Positions 56,690 through 64,000 of a stretch of 64,000 nucleotides of DNA are shown piece by piece. The notes below the pieces were generated by a model. It saw only the letters and a program-made list of their open reading frames with translations, did no database searches and had not been told where the DNA came from. Position numbers and translations under genes: made by a program. This DNA comes from Cristatella mucedo (Eukaryota > Bryozoa > Phylactolaemata > Cristatellidae). The stretch lies in the NCBI GenBank assembly GCA_009760855.2, contig WPIO01000042.1, forward strand, positions 1,770,001-1,834,000. Direction: 5' to 3'. Positions within the stretch are counted from its first letter, which is position 1, and every line of letters begins with the position of its first letter.

Positions 56690-58830
56690 CGGCTTGGGAG
56701 CAGTGGCCGCTAGAGTTTGTCGCACTGGCTCGAGCAATGGAAGTGAGTGGCATGGACGCAGCAGCAGCTCAGAACAGCTGTAAAAGATGTGCCACAGTCG
56801 GCAGCAGGAGAGGAGTGTGTGCCATTTCGCACACAGTCTAGGCTCTACAGAGCAAAGACTTTTTGTCGAGATAGGTTTGAAGAGCATGAATGCAGCAGCA
56901 TGTCTATTTTCCATACTGGACCCGAGGGCCCGAGGAGGCTGCAACTGGTGCAGCAGTTCAGATAAATATAGGAATGGCAACTGCTTTTTTTCCTTGGTGA
57001 GCCGTGCTGGCGCACTAGGTAAGGCGCCTGCTTTCCACAACCTCGGTCCGAACCCACGACCTCGGTCCCGAGGTCGTGGGTTCGAATCCTGATGTGGGTG
57101 ATCCTTTATTGCCGCTGCAAGTGGTGGTGATAGCCGTAAAGGCTTTTCTGTCGCTATAAAAAAGAGGACGTTGAATCAGCTAGTATTATATGAAGGAGCC
57201 AAGCCAGTGGTGGGCCTTGTTTAGATTGAGAATTTTTGTCTGCATCTGTTGATTATCACGGAGCCACCACAAACCTTTTAGAAAGTAGACGCATAGCTGA
57301 ATCTGGGATTAGTTAAATAGCCTTGCAGCCATATTCATTGCAGCTCCACAGGCTTGGTGGCTTTTTTGGTTGCTTAGTCAAAAAACGGATTGCAGTAGTA
57401 AAGTTTAGACAGACACATGGAGCTAATAAGATGTTTGGCTAGCTACCTTGGAAGACAGCCCATAATCTTAGATAGGGATCGGACGTGATAGCTAGCAGTG
57501 ATGAAAGATTTCTTAGCGAACTTTCAAAATTTAGGCTGCTCTAAAAAATGACATTAATTTTGAGCACACGGTGACAGTCGCACAACATCATCATCCATTA
57601 GACGAGCAAAGTCGTCCAGTCCAGACGTACGCTTATGGTGTCATAGGAGTAGCATGCATATCCGTTTAGTCGTTGTCAATTATTTGGAAATATGCCGACA
57701 TCCAGGATCAAATGTCTGCAAGGCAAGCATTCAGTTTATCAGTCGCTGCAGCATATACCGACGGTTTAAACGACAAATAACAGCTGAGTTTTGTCAGCAT
57801 AAAAAGTGATAGCTTATTCCACAGGCCCGATTCACTTTTCCAAGAGGTTGAGTATAAATATAATTCGTATGTACAGTATAAATTGAGAACAGAAAAGGAC
57901 TGAAGACGGAGTTTTGAGGGACTTCACAGGTGACTGGTCTGGGTGGATGACACCTGACCCCCACACGATACAGATTGAACACAATGTGACAAGTGCGATT
58001 TAAACTACGCCAGTCTGCCAGACCGATCGTTCTCAATCGTTCAAGTAGGACATTGTGATTCATGGCGTCTAAGGTAGCTGATAGATCGAGAAGAGCTAGG
58101 GCAGTGAAATAACCGTCATAGTTGCGTCATAGGATAATCACTGGTTACACGGAGGAGAGCAGATTCAATAGAGTGCTCCTGCATGAACCCCGATTGAGAT
58201 TTTTTTTAAAATTTTATTCTTTTCAGTGTTTACTAGCGGCTGCTTACTAGACCTCATTAAGGTTGCCACATCGCATGCAGAGACCTCGGAAAATATTTTA
58301 AGGACGGTCAAAGGTTGCGATTCAGCAAAAGCTTCAGTCAAAGGGGGCTTTATGGAGGTGCTAATGTGCACAGTCTTTTCAGCAAAGAAGGCTGCAAACT
58401 GTTCAGCTGAGCTAATAACATCTGGGAAGTGAAACCTCTCAGCATAGGTCGGCAAATTAGTTATCGTCTTATAAGTCTGTTTTGGGTCTGATTGGCAGCA
58501 CTTCAGTTTTCGAATGAAAAAAGAAGCCCTAGATTTTTGTAAGCTTCCGGGTGTAGACTCGAAGGAAGTCTGGGAAGGAGATCGTCATCAGAACTCTTGA
58601 ACTCTTGAAATGGCGTTCAAGCCTGCGCTGAACACGGGGCATCTTTTGAAGTTTTTTCAAATTGAAAGGAATCTCCACGACTCTGTACACGGACAGAATG
58701 TACGGAAGTATGCTTGTCAACAGCACTCCAAAGTGTGGCAAGATAGGACAAGTACCGTTTGAAATCTGCCAGTGCCTCGTCTGCATACCGATCCTTGTTC
58801 TCAATCGCTCATGAAGATATAGTGATCAAT
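56690..58830 (-). pseudogene. LINE-B, RT region to C-terminus, split by SINE-I
   Basis: Read from 58830 down: pre-RT segments (PTYAERFHFPDVISSAEQFAAFFAEK, 58165-58455), then reverse transcriptase HNVLLERLRTIGLADW and VTCEVPQNSVFSPFLFSIYT (57800-58060; the usual PQGSV reads PQNSV). More degenerate DNA corresponding to 24.3-24.8 kb follows. The C-terminal part FLYLSELLHQLQPPRALGSS is at 56930-56990. A SINE-I interrupts it at 56993-57192. Multiple stops. Confidence 0.8.
56993..57192 (+). mobile_element. SINE-I copy inserted in LINE-B
   Basis: Full-length copy with head gagccgtgctggcgcactag, B-box gtgggttcgaatcctg and end aaagaggacgttgaatcagctagt. Between A- and B-box it has a local repeat (acctcggtccgaacccacgacctcggtcccgag) absent from other copies. 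LINE-B sequence resumes on both sides, which dates this insertion after LINE-B. Confidence 0.85.
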
Positions 58831-59035
58831 AGCGTAAAACGTAGCTAGCAGATCAAGCACGACTATGGCAGTAATATAACTATCATTTTAATGCCTAAGA
58901 CGCTCTGACATTACCTAATATGTCGTCCGTCACATTTAGGAGAGCTGTTTCAGTGGAGTGGTGTCGCTGGTTCTACCAGCATCTCTTCGAGAGTCCTGAA
59001 CACAAAACAAAAAAGAGAGACTGTGTTGTAGTTAG
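58800..59035 (-). pseudogene. LINE-B-related RT fragment, second copy
   Basis: The stretch atagcgtaaaacgtagctagcagatcaagcacgactatggcagtaatataactatc repeats, with divergence, the antisense of the A(F/L)DLSAA..HN region at 58060-58130. It therefore belongs to another LINE-B copy lying head to tail with the first. Confidence 0.5.
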
Positions 59036-59039
59036 CTAC

Positions 59040-60355
59040 GACCTCTTAGTCCGATAGTCTCTGCTCTGCAGTGGTTCAGGTTCTATCTCAGTGGGAGACT
59101 CCAGAGTATTGACGTGAATGGACAAAGATCATCTGGAGTACCTCTGAGATATGGAGTACCTCAGGGCTCCGTGCTAGGTCCGGTTCTTTTCACGGTTTAC
59201 ACTCTCCCTCTTGCTGATGTGATTGCCAAGCACAATCTAGGCTTTCACTTCTATGCGGATGACACTCAGTTGTACCTTTGCTTTGATCCCTCCCAGCCTT
59301 CGAGCACCTCAAATTCTCTCAACTCACTTGCTGCATGCATTGATGACATCCGCACATGGATGGCAGCAAATTTTCTAAAACTAAACGATGACAAAACTAA
59401 CTTACTAGTTATGGGCCAACCCAGTGTGATTCAGAAATTGGAAAGGCTGACGCTCAAAATTGGCTCTGCCAGCATATCTCCTGTCGAATCAGCTCGAAAT
59501 CTAGGTGTCATATTCCAAAGCGACCTCTCGTTAGACGACCATATCAGCTCCACAGTCAAAGCTGCCTATTTTCAGCTTCATAATATTGCTAAAATTCGGT
59601 CTTGCTTAGATAAGGATACCACGTCTAAGTTGGTCCATGCATTTGTGACATCCCGTCTCGACTTCTGTAACTCACTGCTTTCTGGCCTACCGGCATATGC
59701 AATCAGGTACCTACAGCTAGTGCAGAGCTCTGCAGCTAGGCTTGTCTGTCGCGAGCGTCGCAGTTGCTACATCACACGACTTCTCGCCGACCTGCACTGG
59801 CTCCAAAATCAAGCAACGGATCGACTTCAAGGTTTTGTCGCTCACTTTTAGGTCACTTTATTCTTTGGCTCCAGCCTATCTCTCCTACATACTCCCCCAT
59901 CAGGCCAAGCATCGTACCACCTGCTTTCCGGAATCCAACAGTTTACCAATACCTCGTACAAACCTTAAATCCTTTGGAGACCGTGCATTTAGTTCGTATG
60001 CTCCCAAAGCCTGGAACTCCCTCCCGACCAGCGTCAGAGCATCCCCTGAACTGACCACATTTAAAAGGACCTTGAAAACACACCTATTTAGGGCAGCATT
60101 TAGTGGGTCCCTGTGATTCGTCCTTGATGTGCTTATGCGTGCTGATACTGTGCACGCTGCCACTAACCACATTTGCATGCTGACCCTGTGCATGTCGCCC
60201 TTAACCGTATTATTTATTTTATTTGTTTTTCAAGTATGATTTTACTCACCATTCAATTGCATTTCCCTTTGCAGCAAATTTAAAGCGCCTAGAAAGAGAT
60301 TAAGTTCTCTGAGGGTGATTTATCAAGTGCATTATAACTATTATTATTATTATGT
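59040..60355 (+). pseudogene. LINE-A, best preserved RT half with tail
   Basis: A 245-codon frame (59114-59851) contains RT motifs in order: [17 protein letters not shown] (after GVPQGS), [10 protein letters not shown] (active-site YADD), LNDDKTNLLVMG, SARNLGVIFQSDLSLDDH and TSRLDFCNSLLSGLP. Near 59805 a frameshift moves the C-terminus (QRIDFKVLSLTF ... SFGDRAFSSYAPKAWNSLPTS ... HLFRAAFSGSL, ending 60116) into another frame. The 3' untranslated part and the stem-loop tail with (ATT)n end at 60355. It is truncated upstream of the AFDTIDH motif. The order fits L2/CR1-type non-LTR elements. It is not active as it stands. Confidence 0.9.
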
Positions 60356-60379
60356 CTCTTTTAAAGCACTGGTTGGAGG

Positions 60380-61260
60380 ACTACCGAATATACATACACT
60401 GGAACAGACCCGTTATCAAGAGAAGCATTGCTACCTCAGTAATAGGGGATAGAATAAATGTATATGCATACGTATTTTTCTTTAATAACTTTATTAATAT
60501 AGCCATTTCGTAATCAGAAACCTCGAAGAATATCTCAAGGACGGTCAAAGGTTTCCCATCAACACTTGCTCTGATCGGAGATAGTTTAATGGGTGCATGG
60601 ATGCATGTTCTATGTTTCACTAAACAGTTGCAGCGGGAAGATAAGTGGCCAAACTATTAATGATGGGCTAATGAAAATAGCTCAGTTTTCGCGAGCGAAA
60701 AAAATTTAGCCCTGAATTTTCCAAGGTTCCGGGTATGGTATGGAGACTCATTCGGCGTCAGACTCAGAATGATTTAATGATATATTAAATACTTTGATTT
60801 ATTTAATGATATTTATGATAATTTATTCATTAATATTTCGCCATCTCAGTGTGTGGTGGGGAAGGAACCCCGAGGCTGTTTGAATGAGCTCTCGCCACGC
60901 CCTACGAGCCTGCTTCCGGGGCCTCGCACTCGGCAGCTGAACGGCTGTTCCAGGTACGCGAATCTTCAGACTGTTCGTTGGCGAGCCGTTCTGCTAAGTA
61001 CGCAGGATGCGTGCAGCTTCTTGGCCCACTTCCTGCGTCGGGGCTGAGTCGTAAGCGAGCCATGTGCTCCTCTAACAATTCGATCATGCATCCTTTTGCA
61101 GAAAATGAGAAGTACAAGGCAAGAACTTAGGTTCACTGAGGGCGCTGTAACAAATGTATTATCATTATTATTATTGTTATCATTTAAGCAGCGTTCCCGC
61201 CGACGCTTGACGCGGCGCATCGTTCGAAGGTTTTGTTAAATAGAAGGGAGTCTCCACGGC
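60380..61260 (-). pseudogene. LINE-B pre-RT fragments
   Basis: The minus strand at 60381-60620 gives PLTVLEIFFEVSDYEMAIL, parallel to PLTVLKIFSEVSACDVATL at 58.3 kb. At 61200-61260 a second piece corresponds to 58620-58690. The LINE-A tail at 61066 and unique sequence interrupt them. Confidence 0.65.
61066..61190 (+). repeat. LINE-A-type 3' tail
   Basis: aacaattcgatcatgcatccttttgcag precedes a diverged stem-loop (gaacttaggttcactgagggcgctgtaac) and aaatgtattatcattatta. Confidence 0.65.
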
Positions 61261-62174
61261 TGCGTTCAAGAACATAGTTTAGGGTAGCGTTCTCGTTGAG
61301 AGCACGCCCATGTTTTGCGCTGCCGCATCAACGAGAGTGAATGGGCTGCGCCCAGAGTCAGGGTGCAGATAAAAATACCTGCATTACAAATAGATATCAT
61401 ACATTTTCTAGCATCTATACCGTTAAAGTTGCATAGCTGGACAAACTCAATGCTGCCATCTAACAGGACGCAATTTTAGCAGTCAGTAGCAGAGCCAGGA
61501 TCTTCGTTTAGCGAAGGAGAACAGCAAATACGACGTCGATTGCCGGTGGAGCCAGCTCGCTTCCGGCTATATGCACAGTGCTCATAGCAGGCTGCTAAAC
61601 ATGGTCGCAGACGACTGTTCGTATTTACGTTATACGCATACTTTTCGATATGTCTTTTTTAGCTTAGGGTTTGTGATTTTGATTGTAGTGCTTAGGGGTT
61701 GTGAGTTTTTGGGTTTACGTTTTCGGGCAGAGGTCGGTGAACTCCGGTCTGCTGGCCAAATACGGCTTAGCTAGGACTCCAGTCCGGCCTAATGCCCTCT
61801 CTCGGTTCTTACTTTTGGATTCGGCCTAACTAAATTGCCGCAGATTTATTATTTATTTATTATTATTTTATTATTATATATTATTTATTATTTATATATT
61901 TATATATCACTATTGCTGATTGCAGCTCAAGCAGTGGCTTGTGATTATTTTACTTCGGGCGCTCGTGTGAAGCGGAAGCGCACGACCGATGCGAGGGATG
62001 GTAAATGTCTACCCCCCCTGTAACTACCGTTCGCGAAACCCGGAATGGACTGGAGAATTATTCTCCGTCCGACGCTTGAGAAAAGTCCCGCGTTTAGTGC
62101 GCAACGACACCTACAGAACTTTCAAGCGTTCGAACCTCAAGGGGCATTCGACGCCAAGCGCGACGCGAACGCGA
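61261..62174. other. region without recognised gene
   Basis: It contains a dispersed repeat copy at 61550-61605 (see 14655-14800), a hAT-type terminus, and an AT-rich tract at 61848-61912. No coding potential I can support. Confidence 0.45.
61725..61795 (+). mobile_element. hAT-type terminus, copy 3
   Basis: cagaggtcggtgaactccgg, then tctgctggccaaatacggcttagctaggactccagtccggcctaa, is the sense form of the ends at 22.1-22.6 kb. All three share about 65 bp beyond the terminal repeat, so they belong to one family. Confidence 0.5.
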
Positions 62175-62285
62175 AATAATAATAATAACAATACATTTGT
62201 AGAGCGCCCACATAGAACTGAATCTCTGTCTATGCACTTTAAAAATGCTGCCTATAAAGCATTGTCAAATGCTTGGTGGTAAAAT
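62175..62285 (-). repeat. LINE-A-type 3' tail, extra-40-bp subfamily
   Basis: (AAT)n, antisense tail gcgcccacatagaactgaatctctgtctatgcactttaaaaatgctgcctataaagc, then attgtcaaatgcttggtggta. The continuation is shared with 1779-1897, not with typical LINE-A. The stretch 62286-62829 holds no supportable gene. Confidence 0.65.
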
Positions 62286-62829
62286 CCGCAAGCAGCAGGC
62301 ATAGTGTGCAAGTGTACCCTAGAGTAGGCGGACCCACTGACATTCGATATGTCGGGCTGGGCGTTGCCTTGCCCCGGAAGGGAAAAGCCTGGGGTCAGCT
62401 CCCAGAGTTCCGAGGACGGGAACTGGGTACAACGTGCTCGCTCTCTTTCGGCGGAAGCTCTCGACGGTGTTGGACGTCCGCTCCGTCTACCACAGAGTAC
62501 TCAGCTAGCCGGGTCTTGGACGGCGTATGCTTGTACTGGTGAGACGGAGTCCTGCGACGGTGCGACTGTGGAAGCCGACTGAGCACTAACACGTTTGTTC
62601 GCGCTTGCGGCGTCATCCCGTGCCCCTGTAGTTTACCTTGTACAGGAACTTCCTCTGTAGGCTTGTTTAGTGCCCTCCTTTGTATAGCGCATGCGTGTGT
62701 ATTATATAAAGTGTTGTGTACCCGATTGATCACGCGTGAACCACTGTTACCGAAGGGCCCGGCGTAACGACCCAGAACGGACATAGATAGTAGCGAGCCA
62801 TAGTGGGAGTTAGCCGCTGGCCCATTGAA

Positions 62830-63080
62830 CTCGGTTACACAAGCATGTACGCGCACACAAAGGGCGAATCACAAAGACCCACCAAATGCTTTAGGAAAAG
62901 GATGCGTTTTAAGCTTCTTTTTAAATGTTGTCATGTCAGGGGACGTTGTGCCGTGCGTCGGTAGTGAGTTCCCCCGGCTTTGGGAGCATAGGAGCTAAAC
63001 GCACGGTCTCCAACGGCTTTGAAGTTCGCACGAGGTATGGCTCGACGATTCGAGTCAGAACAGCAGGTTGTATGATTTTT
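62830..63080 (-). pseudogene. LINE-A C-terminal fragment, diverged
   Basis: The minus strand reads NFKAVGDRAFSSYAPKAGG..., matching the C-terminal block, followed by diverged 3' sequence (caaagacccaccaaatgct). The final stem-loop is absent. Confidence 0.7.
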
Positions 63081-63089
63081 ACGTACAGA

Positions 63090-63275
63090 GAATATGCAAT
63101 GTAATGTAATGTATCTCCGTCTGTAACTCCGCAAAGTTATAAAGGCTATGTGGGTGTTGAGCAGAAGAGTTTTGTATAGCGCACTCGCAGCCTAAGCGGC
63201 TTTCGGTACGCATTCGGTAGCCAACAGACTTCTTCTCACGCAACAAAGAGAAAGTGGGAAGCATAGACCGCGGAT
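63090..63275 (-). pseudogene. LINE-B 3' end
   Basis: A (TAATG)n run, ctccgtctgtaactccgcaaagttataaaggc, gtgggtgttgag, ttttgtatagcgcactcgcagcctaagcggctttcggtacg and caacaaagagaaagtgggaagcatag repeat the 23.9-kb and 38.3-kb copies. Confidence 0.8.
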
Positions 63276-63419
63276 GGATGAGCGCAGAAGGCTGAGGCTG
63301 CAGTCGCTTCTAGTCGCGTCGCGGTTGGATCAGCACTCGTCCCTCTTCAAAAAGCTGGAAGCCTCCAAAGCTTCCGGAGAGGCTGCTGAGTGGCGCATTG
63401 GTGCCGCCAAGGAAGTGTG

Positions 63420-63560
63420 CTCGTGTTGTTTATCCAGCATGATTCCACTCGCTATTCGATCGCGTTTCCTTTGCAGCAAATGTAAAGCGCCTAGAAAGAG
63501 ACTAAGTTCTTCGAGGGCGCTTTATCAAGTGCATTAATAATAATATTATTATTATTACTC
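63420..63560 (+). repeat. LINE-A 3' tail
   Basis: gttgtttatccagcatgattccactcgctattcgatcgcgtttcctttgcagcaaatgtaaagcgcctag then stem-loop and (ATT)n-like end. Truncated to the last 140 bp. Confidence 0.85.
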
Positions 63561-63645
63561 GTTGATTGCGAAGTAAACTGCATCCTTTCACTGACGAAGA
63601 CTTTGAGCGGTCAGCTTCGAGCGATTTTGACATGAAGAACCTCAC

Positions 63646-63797
63646 CCCTCGGTCACTACTGACGGTGCACCTGCCAAGGTTGGATCTACCAATGGACTTT
63701 CGCAGCTGCTCATCGACCATTGCCTTTGCTCTTTTTTTGGGCTGCGAGTGCTGGAGATACGCAAGGTCAGATACTGCATCGTCCACCAGGGGGCGCT
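63646..63797 (-). CDS. candidate internal exon, product unknown
   Basis: Between acceptor ctgctttggcgcag and donor gggg-tgagg (exon end gaggg/gtgagg) lie 152 bp, that is 2 bases plus exactly 50 codons: RPLVDDAVSDLAYLQHSQ, then KKRAKAMVDEQLRKSIGRSN, then LGRCTVSSDRG. The peptide is charged, not repetitive and unlike the surrounding LINE frames. The incoming phase fits the preceding candidate exon at 63947-64000, giving a Glu at the junction. I do not recognise the family. Confidence 0.4.
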
Positions 63798-63946
63798 CTG
63801 CGCCAAAGCAGCAGACACGAAGGACTCTATGTCCGTCGTCGAAGTTAGTGAACGCAGTGCCTGCCGGTCCTCTCGACCGCCGCATCTTCGAGAACGCTTG
63901 GGAAGCGGCAGAGGCTGACTCGCGGCGATCTGCTTTACACTTACAC

Positions 63947-64000
63947 CTTTGAGTTTCGCTGGCTCAGTCGCTGCGACGTCTTGAAGCGCATCGTCACCCT
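63947..64000 (-). CDS. candidate upstream exon, cut by window end
   Basis: The minus strand from the window edge reads GDDALQDVAATEPAKLK plus one base and ends at donor aaag/gtgtaag. A second GT (aaaggt/gtaagt) is a stronger donor but would give a different phase. Only 18 codons are visible. With the exon at 63646-63797 it forms one continuous frame. Confidence 0.35.

Noticed and set aside
56474-57192. tRNA genes at the A-box/B-box sequences
   Set aside because: The segments lack a foldable acceptor stem and anticodon arm, recur with a common non-tRNA body, and are SINE heads.
59114-60116. Intact, possibly active reverse transcriptase
   Set aside because: The frame shifts near 59805 and the element lacks everything upstream of the middle of the RT domain; it cannot be autonomous.

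Overview
This is nuclear DNA of an animal (metazoan), most likely an invertebrate. It contains no prokaryotic features. It holds a spliced gene for a nuclear receptor ligand-binding domain (a metazoan family), a piece of 18S rRNA, many decayed L2/CR1-type LINEs, tRNA-derived SINEs, fossils of DNA transposons, and very abundant microsatellites, above all (GA)n. I cannot name the species. Gene density is low: one gene is well supported and a second is partly visible at the right edge. LINE-A, LINE-B, SINE-I and SINE-II below are local labels that I gave to repeat families seen in this window.

Layout. Positions 1-28 kb are GC-rich DNA with purine/pyrimidine microsatellites, SINE copies, short LINE 3' ends, a SPIN-like hAT relic (15.07-15.27 kb), CpG-rich blocks (17-19.6 kb, 25.1-25.8 kb) with perfect palindromes, and a large LINE-B fragment (23.8-24.8 kb). 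At 26.45-26.92 kb lies an antisense 18S rRNA fragment with about 248 bp of (GA)n inside it. Positions 28.1-33.1 kb, minus strand, hold the nuclear receptor gene: a long low-complexity exon with a PLDLSKK motif and LBD helices 3-5, then two short exons encoding the rest of the LBD, with splice phases that fit exactly, and a candidate poly(A) signal. No DNA-binding domain was found. Positions 33.1-39.9 kb are GC-rich with no recognised gene. A 16/18-bp higher-order satellite fills 39.89-40.95 kb.

Positions 41-64 kb are a graveyard of transposable elements with lower GC. LINE-A copies lie in both orientations, often nested or head to head. A FLYWCH/MULE transposase pseudogene is at 48.2-49.35 kb, a MITE-like element at 54.65-54.99 kb, and a LINE-B copy split by a SINE-I at 56.7-58.8 kb. 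The best LINE-A reverse transcriptase is at 59.0-60.35 kb. At 63.65-64.0 kb (minus) two candidate exons of an unrecognised gene join in phase.

How the parts relate. LINE-A ends in a conserved stem-loop tail (AAAGCGCC ... GGGCGCTTT then ATT repeats). SINE-II carries a closely similar tail behind a tRNA-like head, so SINE-II probably uses LINE-A machinery. SINE-I and LINE-B share a different, shorter 3' motif. The window therefore appears to preserve two LINE/SINE partnerships. The microsatellites appear partly seeded inside repeats: LINE tails carry ATT or ATGT runs, and the 18S fragment carries the GA run.
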